From Amblyomma americanum (lineage: Eukaryota > Arthropoda > Arachnida > Ixodida > Ixodidae): a DNA stretch of 64,000 nucleotides. The position numbers and the translations under genes are program-made. This document shows, piece after piece, positions 56,311-64,000 of this stretch (the first letter of the stretch is position 1; every line of letters starts with the position of its first letter). The notes under the pieces were generated by a model. The model saw nothing but the letters and a program-made list of their open reading frames with translations. It was not told the DNA's origin and ran no database searches. The stretch is from the NCBI RefSeq assembly GCF_052857255.1, contig NC_135505.1, positions 27,462,999-27,526,998 of the forward strand, written 5' to 3'.

Positions 56311-56643
56311 TTTCAGTCTACTTATGTATATTTTCTGGTCACCTCATTGCTCGAGTACAGGTAACTGAGAGTTACCAATGAAAACAGCACATTCTGTGTT
56401 TCACTGGCCCGCAGTGTGCCAAACTTGCGTTTCGATTGGAAAAAATTTCCCGATTTCAATATTTCTTCCAAAATAGCATTCAGTATAATTATTTAATCAC
56501 AATTTTTTTCAATCTGTAATATGTTATGTTCCAACCAATAAATCCTGAAAAGCATGCCTCTTTCGTTGTGGTCTTCTATGCATTATGTATAATTGTATTT
56601 TAGTTACGCAACCTTTATAAAAAACTATATTCATTACTTCCAG

Positions 56644-57669
56644 GTTGTGTGCTGGAACGAAAAAAGCGGCTGCTCTGCTGTAATGGCTGCTTCGGACATG
56701 TTTAAACATTTCCAGCGTGACTGCGGACACCACTCTGCTCACTGCCCCAAGTGCGCGGCGTCTGTTCTTTGCCGTGACATGTGCGCGCACCTGAGATCGA
56801 ACTGCGCAGACACGACTGCACCTCTTGCATCTGGAAGCGGAGGACACGTATTGCACAGAGACGAGTCACCTGCTTTGACACATAACCGAGGGTTAGAAGA
56901 GCAAGCTGGTGAAATAAAGGCACTTCTGGAGCAGCTGGTTACTGCAAGCAGCGAGCAAGGCGACCGACTCAGCGAAATTTCGCACGGTCAAAACTGGCTC
57001 ACAGAAACGCTCAAGCACGAACTATCTCAAGCAACACGCCAAAGGCACGACACTTTAACTGAAAACAATCTCTCAAGCAGAATAGGAGCGTTAGAAGAAG
57101 CACTCAAAGGCGAGTTAGTAAACAACTTTTCGCAATTTAAAGGGGCCCTCGACGCTGCTAAAGCTGAAGTGAAAGAAATCAGTCAGAAGACATTGGACAG
57201 CATTGGCCTTGTTGTTGGGCACAGTACGCTACAAGTAGGATACTGCGACTTTTTTGTAAAAGGAGTGAGATCACTTCAAAGAAGAGCGAAGGTTGAGGGG
57301 CATGCTAAATATTCAAGCGAGAAGGTGTACCTGCGCGGCTACTGCATGTCACCTGGAATTTCGCTCATAAGGACTGGTAAATCTGTGACGCTCCACTTGA
57401 GGTATCAGCTACACAAGGGTGACATGGACGACGTTCTTCAGTGGCCATTCGAGCACACAATGAGGCTTAGTGTCATTCACCCAGAAGTTGGCGCCAAACG
57501 CCAGCTCGAGCGGAAACCGTGGCGCATATATGAAGAGAATCGGAGGCCTGCCGAATCATCTAACCTGCCGGCTTTCTTTGCTGGCCCATCGATTAAACTA
57601 AGCGACCTTACCCGCGACGGCTACTTGTACGAAGACCAGCTTCGAGTAACATTTGAACTGTTGCAGTGA
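56644..57669 (+). CDS. TRAF-like protein, exon 2 (zinc fingers, coiled coil, MATH)
   Basis: 342 codons including the TGA at 57667-57669, uninterrupted. Starts at VVCWNEKSGCSAVM, the first TRAF-type zinc finger; HxxxCGHHSAHCPKC and CRDMCAHLRSNC form further zinc-binding units (to about 56830). A charged helical region follows (EEQAGEIKALLEQLVTASSE; LSSRIGALEEALKGELVNNF), a likely coiled coil for trimerisation. The MATH/TRAF-C domain runs from about 57260 (GYCDFFVKGVRSL) to the end (YLYEDQLRVTFELLQ), including WPFEHTMRLSVIHPE. With exon 1 the product would be about 436 residues. The reading is open 51 nt upstream of the acceptor, so an alternative acceptor at TTTTAG (56603) is possible in phase with the cryptic donor. 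Confidence 0.85.
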   Translation, partial: VVCWNEKSGCSAVMAASDMFKHFQRDCGHHSAHCPKCAASVLCRDMCAHLRSNCADTTAPLASGSGGHVLHRDESPALTHNRGLEEQAGEIKALLEQLVTASSEQGDRLSEISHGQNWLTETLKHELSQATRQRHDTLTENNLSSRIGALEEALKGELVNNFSQFKGALDAAKAEVKEISQKTLDSIGLVVGHSTLQVGYCDFFVKGVRSLQRRAKVEGHAKYSSEKVYLRGYCMSPGISLIRTGKSVTLHLRYQLHKGDMDDVLQWPFEHTMRLSVIHPEVGAKRQLERKPWRIYEENRRPAESSNLPAFFAGPSIKLSDLTRDGYLYEDQLRVTFELLQ

Positions 57670-57864
57670 GTCGCACTTGATCGAGAGACAGCTTGGCATT
57701 TTCTAAACTGAAACACCCATAACGCAGTTCGCGTGAGCTCAAGCTACAGGCGACTCCAAGAGAATTAACACAGTTAGAGCATTCTTTGCACTGAGATGCA
57801 TATATCGTTCGTGTAGTTTCTTATTTACCAGGTGTAGTAGGGAAGTTAGCCATTAAACATTAAA

Positions 57865-57870
57865 AATAAA
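57865..57870 (+). terminator. AATAAA polyadenylation signal of the TRAF-like gene
   Basis: Lies about 196 nt after the stop codon, in TTAAAAATAAATCG, and no other AATAAA precedes it in the 3' region. Confidence 0.55.
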
Positions 57871-57889
57871 TCGTCTTTGTAAACGTAAC

Positions 57890-58169
57890 ACTATCGCTTT
57901 TACTTCACCGCTGACGTTCGGACTCACCGGAATTATTTTCCTTAGTTGACCGTTTAAAATATTCTATTAGTTTCCTTTTACAGTTCACATAGAGAAGCAT
58001 GTTCCCCAATACAGCTTTATCCTGCAAATTCCGATTTCGGCTCAGCCATTAATTAAGGAATATAGGTGTTCAAAAATTCGAAAAAGTGACAACTCTCGGC
58101 GGCCTCGCTTAGCGAATTTTCGCCATTTCTCACGGGATTTGAAAAGTGTGCGCCTGTGGTGCACTCCCT
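57890..58169. other. Unassigned spacer
   Basis: Downstream of the TRAF-like gene; no supported feature. Confidence 0.4.
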
Positions 58170-58450
58170 TACGAAAATTTCTTTAGATACTCTATGGGTT
58201 GTCCATAGAATGCTTTCTATAAAGTTTATAGACTCTCTGTAGACAAACCCTTGAGAAAAGTCTATAGGCAATACAAACGCTATAGACAGACTTTAGGTAA
58301 TCTATAGATTTATGGCCATACCATTTTAATAGACGTTTGTCTATAGGCATTCTATACGGTATGAACAGACAAAAAGAAATATCTTTAATAAAGCAATAGA
58401 GTCTACAAGAAGTCAATACACTGTCTATAGACCATTTTATAGAGTGCTGG
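58170..58450. repeat. TCTATAG-palindrome repeat cluster
   Basis: Over about 280 bp TCTATAG or CTATAGA occurs repeatedly (examples AAGTCTATAGGCAAT, GCTATAGACAGAC, AATCTATAGATT, TGTCTATAGACC), giving overlapping inverted repeats. It is unlike the neighbouring sequence and carries no coding. Confidence 0.6.
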
Positions 58451-59264
58451 GAGCGATGCCCCCAAAATCACATCACTTCAAGGCACATGTGCCCTTCTCT
58501 GTTGCGTAACCTTCCCTGCTGCAGCCAGGCAGGGTAAGAGAGATCCACTTCGAATGGGCACTATAACCCCACGTACATTTTCCTACATTGTTGGGCGCGT
58601 GCCACCTGGGCCCAGTTTTGAAATTCCTCCATCAATTTTGAAATTTTTTTAAAGCCACGGGATTGAGGATAATCTATATTTCGTACTTGCAAAAACTGAT
58701 TGGGGCTATTACTAAGGAAGGGTTACACATATCAAATTGAGCCAAGTGCCGATGTTTCATGACTCCTTTTTTAATGTAGGCCAGTTGCGGTCAGAAAGGG
58801 TTATTTAATCTGGGAACTACATTTTAATAAGTTTATTGGCGGTCTTTTCTGAAATAGCTTATATGCGGGACCAACAGTTTCCACCGCTTAAATTACCTCC
58901 AGTTTAAACTAAACGATAAAATGTATTCTAATATTAAATTCTCGCGTTTTGTTCTTGAGTTTAGAGGTATATGCATGTTGAAGGATCAAGGATTATTTGT
59001 ATGTGTGTATGTGTGTGTGTGTCGGCCGTTACGTTGAGAGAAACATTAGATGTCATGTTTCGTAACTTCCGAAGGGGGAATTTTTCATCACTCTTAACTA
59101 CTGTATTTGCCTATCTTTATATGTGTGTATATTTTTGTTATTCTTCAATAAAATGTTTACGGCCATTTTTTTTCTCATAAATTTGTACCTTGCTTTTTAG
59201 CTTGCTTATTCCTGTTTTCCGCCATTTCTATTTTGTGGTGCAATTTTTTTTGTTTTCTTTGATT
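58451..59264. other. AT-rich unassigned, with a short GT microsatellite
   Basis: No gene recognised. A GTGTGTATGTGTGTGTGTGTG tract lies at about 59000-59022. Confidence 0.4.
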
Positions 59265-59330
59265 TATCCGCCCAATGTAATACCAGCAAGGTACATTAGA
59301 GAACCTAAATAAATAAACAAAATAAACAAA
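59265..59330 (+). mobile_element. LINE 3' terminus (+)
   Basis: CCAGCAAGGTACATTAGAGAACC followed by TAAATAAATAAACAAAATAAAC resembles the 3' end of the CR1-like element at 4860-4911 (CCAGGGACCCTGGAGGTTC then AAATAAATAAATAAAC). Confidence 0.4.
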
Positions 59331-60106
59331 CCAGAAAAATTTGTCTTTAGTCCATTTTATCCGTCGGTCGTAATTTGAATTGAAAATGGGAGCTGCGAAT
59401 TTTTATAGTTATAGCTATATGGGTGTCATCCTGCTTCCTAATTTTGTTACAGTCAATCGAACACGCACGTCACTCCAACTTAACCCGAAAGTCGCACAAC
59501 CTGTACCGCCATCACGAACGTAGCACTGACTTATGCGTCACAATACCCCAACATCCAACCTATCCGCAAACCCGTTGACTGCTTAGTGCACACGCTATTC
59601 CAGCACTGTCTTCGCCGCAGCTCCGCCCTCGACTTTCTAAGGCCTGTATATGAGTGCATGAGCTGCCGCATGCGACGGTACGCTGTGCACCAGTTGAGCA
59701 CGCCCATCTTGCGCACACAGCCCGGAGCATGAAACTTCTCCCTAGTATTATTTTACACTTTCACTGGCGTCCCCATTTCTCACGTCTCTTTCGCCTCTCA
59801 CGATGGACGCCCGCCTAATATGGATGTCCGACCGACCGATCGTTATGCCCCCTCCACCCCCCCCCCCCTCCCCCGCCCCGAGCTGGATCCCTCACACCCG
59901 CGCCCAAACCCACACCTACGCACCCCGAAAATCGACGACAGCTTCCTGTTCCCGGCTTCCCCGACAGTCTCACCAGAAAGCACGCATTAAATGACACCTA
60001 CATTCACCGCGTGCTGACCGAAAGTAGCGTCAGAAGTAGCTTGAGAAGTATTCGGCACGGCGAATACCTAGTAATCTCCGCTTTTTTGCGAACCTTGCCT
60101 CGCTTT
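59331..60106. other. Unassigned, with a C-rich tract
   Basis: A C-rich run at 59850-59880 (CCACCCCCCCCCCCCTCCCCC). No gene supported. Confidence 0.4.
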
Positions 60107-60632
60107 TGTTGCATTTGGGTTGCAAGCCCCAAGGGTAGCGTTGGCCTGGCGGCCTGGGGCAAAGCTGGAAACATCCGAAGGTCCCGGCAAAGGATGAGTC
60201 GACTGGCAACAGAACAACTTGTTTATTCTGGCATCGCAAAAGAGCAGCCGGTCAGGGCGACCACGTTACTCGCAGGAAGAAATCGAAGTCTCTCCTCGCG
60301 TCCGGCGCAGCTGTCTTTTTTTATACCCTCGGAGTCGAGGGCAAGAGGGAACGGCTTGGGAAGAGGCGCCCGATACGGCGTCGCTTCAACATGTCCAGAC
60401 GTGACGGGCGCGTCCGCCAGGCCGGCGCCGGTCAGAGCTCCTCTCCCCGGCTGCCGCGCTTTGACAAGCGTGGTCAAAACATGCACACACACACACACGC
60501 ACGCACGACGACACGTGGCACTGAAACATGCCTGGACGCGCTTGGCGGGAGGCGTTGCGGCAGCGATGAACGAAGCCGCGGCGTCCGTTGCATCCGCGCC
60601 GGCTATACCGCGCGTCGAAGGCGAGACGTAAC
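60107..60632 (-). repeat. 3' LTR of the Ty3 element (-)
   Basis: On the minus strand it begins TGTTAC and ends GCAACA. It carries a TATA box (TATAAAAAAA, + 60318-60325) and an AATAAA signal (+ 60222-60227) about 100 bp downstream of it, the normal U3-R-U5 layout. A GC-rich purine tract (minus GGCGGGGCGGTC, 60633-60644) adjoins its start, as expected for a plus-strand primer. Its partner LTR lies outside the window. Confidence 0.6.
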
Positions 60633-61113
60633 AGACCGCCCCGCCGGGAGAAGGAGATCCCGATGGTCAGGGGACTGCATCCGCTGTCCAGAGGGATGTC
60701 GCTCGATGATGCACGTAATCGAAACCGATCGTCCCTCGACGTTGCTTGAGCGCAGCGCACAGAGAAGGCCTCGTTCTCGGGTTCAGGATCACATAGGACA
60801 CTGCAAAGTCACTTCGGGAGAGTTGCCATTTTTGTGCTCGTTCCCAGCAAGCGTTAGAACTACGCCGAAACGCAACCGCTCAGTCAGCAAGCACGAGACA
60901 ACCCTCACTAAGCTCTGCCAGGCTCTTTCCCCTTTTATACTACTGCCTAGTTCCTTACAGTAGTCAAGCAGCACTCAGAACGCGTCCACAAATTGGAAAA
61001 TTGCACTAGAAAGCACATAATCACTTAGAAACACTAAACAAAAGCAATATGTTAAAAATCCTGCCTCAGGAAGAAAACATCAGTAACAAACAACTTTGAG
61101 GCGGATTCCTACG
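60633..61113 (-). other. Ty3 internal region after the pol stop, no integrase
   Basis: About 480 bp between the pol stop and the 3' LTR. A TATAAAAGGGG (+ 60932-60942) and a purine tract are visible but no integrase motif in any minus frame. Confidence 0.5.
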
Positions 61114-64000
61114 TTAGGGGCTTCGACTTAAGCCATCGGCGTTACCGTTGAGACTCCCCTTTTTGTAACGCACCTCAAAGGAATATTGTTGCAAAGCGAG
61201 GCACCAGCGCAGGAGGCGGCCATTTTTGGGAGAGATGTTCTGCAGCCATTGGAGAGGGCAGTGATCCGTCTCAATGATAAACCTCGAGCCGGCTAGGTAG
61301 CATGACAATTTCTGAACGGCCCACACGAGACACGCACACTCTTTCTCGGTGGCGCTGTACGCCTGCTCACGACAGGTCAGCTTACGACTAGCATACAGGA
61401 CGGGGTGTTCCACTTCTCCATTGTCCCTTTGGCACAGTACAACGCCCATGCCTCGCTCACTAGCATCGCACTGAACAACGAACCCTTTGGTATAGTCTGG
61501 CGATCGTAGCACAGGCTGGCTTGTTAGGGCGCTCTTTAGGGCGCTAAAAGCTCTCTCCTTTGTCTCGCTCCAGACGACTGTTTGGGGCTCTGTTTTTCTT
61601 AGAGCATCCGTCAGGGGAGCCGCGATATCGGAGTACCTGGGGATGTACCTCTGATAGTAGCCGGCGACACCTAAGAACGACCGAATATCGGTCTTCGTGC
61701 GCGGTTGCGGGAAGTCTCGCACAGCGGCCACCTTTATTTCAGAGGGGCGGCGACGACCCTGTCCAATCACGTGAACGAGGTAGACAACCTCGGCCTGTGC
61801 TAATTGGCACTTGGGAGCCTTGACTGTCAAGCCCGCTTCGCGCAGGCGGGTTAGCACTGCCCGCAAGTGTGCCATATGCTCAGACCAGGATGCAGAGAAT
61901 ATCGCTACGTCGTCTAAATACGGTAAAGCGAATTCTTCCTGTCCCCGCAACACTTTGTCCATGAGGCTTGAAAAGCAGTATGGCGCGTTCTTCAAACCAA
62001 AACTCAAAACTTTAGGACGGAATGTTCCCATTGGTGAAATGAACGCCGCATACCTACTAGCCTCTTCTGTAAGCGGAACCTGCCAATAACCCCTGACAAG
62101 ATCTAGGGTGGAAATAAACTGAGCGCTACTAACTTTCTCAAGGCGCTCCTCGATGTTAGGGATCGGATAAATTTGATCCTTAGTGATGGAATTAAGCCTG
62201 CGGTAGTCGACGCAAGGACGAGGTTCCTTGCCCGGTACCTCAACTAAAATCAAGGGGGAGGTATAATCACTCTCACCCGCCTCAATAACACCGAGCTGTA
62301 GCATTTTCTTTACCTCAGCCTCCATAATATCGCGCTGGCGGGGTGACACCCGGTACGCCTTGGATCGTACTGGCTCTGGGGAGGTAAGTTCTATATCATG
62401 CGTAAGGACAGAAGTCCTACCAGGCCTCTCAGAGAACTGACCTTGAAACTCTTGTAAGAGTTGGTGTAGTTCGGTTTTCTGCTCAGGCGACAGCTGTGCT
62501 TTACTGAGTAAGTCACTAATGACCTGATCAGTGTCTTCCCTGTTCGTCACTGAGCTTAGTCCCGGAAGCTCGACCGGAAGCTCTTCTAACTTTCCCGTGT
62601 CGTGCATTTCATCTCCAGTACCTGGTGCCTTCAACGCTACAGGCTCAATTTTATCCATTTCTGACGTGCTCGGAATATCAGCTTGCTGCGCCTCCGACCC
62701 TTTCTCATTGTTCGACAACGTCGGCCCCGCAACTACCGCCTTTGCAGCGAGGTCCCGAACTCTCGATCTGGTTAAGGCCTGAACGCTAGCCTCACCAAAC
62801 AAAAGCCCCTTCTCGCGCAGGAGGTGATCGGACCTGTTCGAAAATAGGTACGGGTACTGGGGGGGCAGCCTAGATGACACTACGGCCTCCGTCTCAAGTG
62901 CTCCGAAAGGTCCTTCAATAAGCACTTTTGCTACGGGCAGACACACGCTATGAGCTTCCAAGGCTTGCTTGATCCATGCGCACTCGCCCGTGAACATATC
63001 GGGTTCTACGTAAGAGGGGTGAACTACATCCATTGTAGCTGCAGAATCACGAAGCACTCGGCACTCTTTCCCGTTCACGAGGAAGTCTCGCATGTAAGGC
63101 TCGAGAAGCTTCATGTTCTCGTCAGTGCTACATAATGACAAACACACGACTTCTCTTTTTGTTTCTGGACACTGCGCCGAAAAGTGACCCGGCTTCTGGC
63201 ACGTATAACACACGCGCGCTTGCCTCCTCTCGAACCGCTTTCTGCGTTCGGCTTCGGCTGCCGCCGTCTCCTTACGTTCGGTCGGACTGCTTTCACTCGC
63301 ATCCGCACTACGCGTGTCCCCCCTTTCTCTCATGGGTGTGAACTTCGGCCTCTCAGACTTGGAGCCAAATTCACCCTTTTGACCGTCCTTAGCTCCGCGA
63401 GCCCGACGCGTCACAAACTCCTCGGCTAGCTCGGCGGCTTTAGCCACTGTACTAACGTCTGGCCTATCCAAGACCCAGTACCGCACGTTCTCAGGTAACC
63501 GACTATAAAACTGTTCCAGCCCGAAACACTGCAGAATTTTCTCGTGGTCACCAAACGCTTTCTCTTCTTTGAGCCACTCCTGCATGTTTGACATAAGCCT
63601 GTAGGCAAACTCTGTATATGACTCATTTCTGCCTTTTTCATTTTCCCGAAACTTCCGACGGAACGCCTCCGCTGACAGCCTGTACTTTTTTAGCAGACTT
63701 GATTTCACTTGGTCGAAATCCTCTGCCTCCTCTCTCTTCAAGCGAGCGACTACGTCGGCCGCCTCGCCGGGTAACAAAGTGAGCAAGCGCTGTGGCCACG
63801 TTTCCCGAGAGAACCCCTGCTTCTCGCACGTTCGCTCAAAGTTAACCAGGAACAAACCAATGTCCTCTCCAAGCTTAAACGGCCGCATCAGGTCAGTCAT
63901 TTTGAACGATACCCGTTCTCCTGCACCGTGTGCCTGACTTCCATTACGAGCGCGTTCCATCTCTACCTCGAGACGCTTCATTTCCAAAGCGTGTTGACGG
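61114..64000 (-). CDS. Ty3 gag-protease-RT-RNase H polyprotein, runs off the window
   Basis: An open frame of at least 957 codons, still open at the window edge; the Met at 63987 is internal. Counting from it: a coiled coil and capsid-like region (to about 195), a CCHC knuckle CYTCQKPGHFSAQC (260-273), protease site VLRDSAATMDV (311-321; D-S-A where D-S/T-G is usual), RT with ISTLDLVRGYWQVPL (625-639) and LPYLDDVAIFS (688-698), and RNase H with FVVQCDASERGMGVVL and FIIETDHCPLQWL. It ends GNADGLSRSP then TAA at 61114-61116. The related fragment at 11976-12990 shares the D-S-A protease site. The product would build and copy a retroelement particle. No integrase follows. Confidence 0.85.
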   Translation of the reverse strand, partial: RQHALEMKRLEVEMERARNGSQAHGAGERVSFKMTDLMRPFKLGEDIGLFLVNFERTCEKQGFSRETWPQRLLTLLPGEAADVVARLKREEAEDFDQVKSSLLKKYRLSAEAFRRKFRENEKGRNESYTEFAYRLMSNMQEWLKEEKAFGDHEKILQCFGLEQFYSRLPENVRYWVLDRPDVSTVAKAAELAEEFVTRRARGAKDGQKGEFGSKSERPKFTPMRERGDTRSADASESSPTERKETAAAEAERRKRFERRQARVCYTCQKPGHFSAQCPETKREVVCLSLCSTDENMKLLEPYMRDFLVNGKECRVLRDSAATMDVVHPSYVEPDMFTGECAWIKQALEAHSVCLPVAKVLIEGPFGALETEAVVSSRLPPQYPYLFSNRSDHLLREKGLLFGEASVQALTRSRVRDLAAKAVVAGPTLSNNEKGSEAQQADIPSTSEMDKIEPVALKAPGTGDEMHDTGKLEELPVELPGLSSVTNREDTDQVISDLLSKAQLSPEQKTELHQLLQEFQGQFSERPGRTSVLTHDIELTSPEPVRSKAYRVSPRQRDIMEAEVKKMLQLGVIEAGESDYTSPLILVEVPGKEPRPCVDYRRLNSITKDQIYPIPNIEERLEKVSSAQFISTLDLVRGYWQVPLTEEASRYAAFISPMGTFRPKVLSFGLKNAPYCFSSLMDKVLRGQEEFALPYLDDVAIFSASWSEHMAHLRAVLTRLREAGLTVKAPKCQLAQAEVVYLVHVIGQGRRRPSEIKVAAVRDFPQPRTKTDIRSFLGVAGYYQRYIPRYSDIAAPLTDALRKTEPQTVVWSETKERAFSALKSALTSQPVLRSPDYTKGFVVQCDASERGMGVVLCQRDNGEVEHPVLYASRKLTCREQAYSATEKECACLVWAVQKLSCYLAGSRFIIETDHCPLQWLQNISPKNGRLLRWCLALQQYSFEVRYKKGSLNGNADGLSRSP

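Larger units (their letters stand above)
52813..56643 (+). other. Intron of the TRAF-like gene, filled with transposon remnants
   Basis: About 3.8 kb between the RING exon and the zinc-finger/MATH exon. It contains palindromic GCGTACGCTAAA repeats, an RTE-like LINE tail and a Ty3 pol fragment. The acceptor is TTCATTACTTCCAG at 56630-56643, with a polypyrimidine context that is short but acceptable. Confidence 0.6.

Noticed and set aside
60011..60631. 206-residue plus-strand frame
   Set aside because: Antisense to an LTR with TATA and AATAAA signals; no domain.
1..64000. CRISPR array, prophage, bacterial operon or rRNA genes
   Set aside because: No regularly spaced repeat array, no phage modules, no rRNA-like sequence, and eukaryotic retroelements throughout.

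Overview
The window looks like repeat-rich nuclear DNA of a hard tick, probably a metastriate genus such as Rhipicephalus, Dermacentor or Hyalomma. The evidence is three copies of a tRNA-like SINE matching the tick Ruka type, a TRAF-like RING/MATH gene of the kind amplified in ticks, and a dense mixture of CR1-like, RNase H-bearing, R1-like and RTE-like LINEs, Ty3 and BEL/Pao LTR elements and Penelope-like elements. There is no bacterial operon structure, CRISPR array or prophage. Assignments come from reading translated motifs by eye; no database search was run.

Layout. 0.4-4.9 kb: LINE fragments, then a nearly full-length decayed CR1-like LINE (+) with a 2A-like motif at the start of ORF1. 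5.7-6.5 kb: pogo/Tigger transposase remnant. 6.5-10.2 kb: an RNase H LINE (+) split by another RNase H LINE (-). 10.2-12.0 kb: a CR1/Jockey-like LINE (-) split by a solo LTR with a target-site duplication (TSD). 12.0-13.0 kb: Ty3 gag/protease fragment split by a Ruka SINE with a 10-bp TSD. 13.2-18.4 kb: R1-like LINE (-) split by a LINE 3' end. 18.85-25.67 kb: Ty3 pol fragment (+) split by a complete BEL/Pao element (-) with near-identical LTRs. 25.7-35 kb: Ty3 integrase tail, CR1-like LINE, SINE and an RNase H-type LINE with its own insertions. 36.1-38.1 kb: an intronless neprilysin-like (M13) gene, broken and lacking the zinc site. 40.3-49.8 kb: Mutator-like transposase fragment, Penelope-like elements, more CR1-like and R1-like LINEs. 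52.5-57.9 kb: a two-exon TRAF-like gene. 58-60 kb: a palindromic TCTATAG repeat and low-information sequence. 60.1-64 kb: Ty3 element (-) with an open gag-protease-RT-RNase H frame, no visible integrase and a 3' LTR, running off the window.

Only two loci look like host genes: the TRAF-like gene and the M13-like gene. The TRAF-like protein would have a C3HC3D RING, TRAF-type zinc fingers, a coiled coil and a MATH domain, which suggests an adaptor or E3 role in immune or stress signalling. Its coding frame is intact, but the splice donor that fits the reading frame reads CAG|ATGAGT instead of CAG|GTGAGT. The M13 homologue has one frameshift and one in-frame stop and has substitutions where the HExxH and ENxxD motifs should be.

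The rest is layered transposition whose order can be read from interrupted frames and TSDs. The BEL/Pao insertion is among the youngest events (two LTR differences in 392 bp). I found no convincing new multi-gene system. The strongest leads are the 2A-like motif in the CR1-like LINE, the mutated TRAF donor, the M13 pseudo-peptidase, the recent but disabled BEL/Pao copy and the integrase-less Ty3 element.
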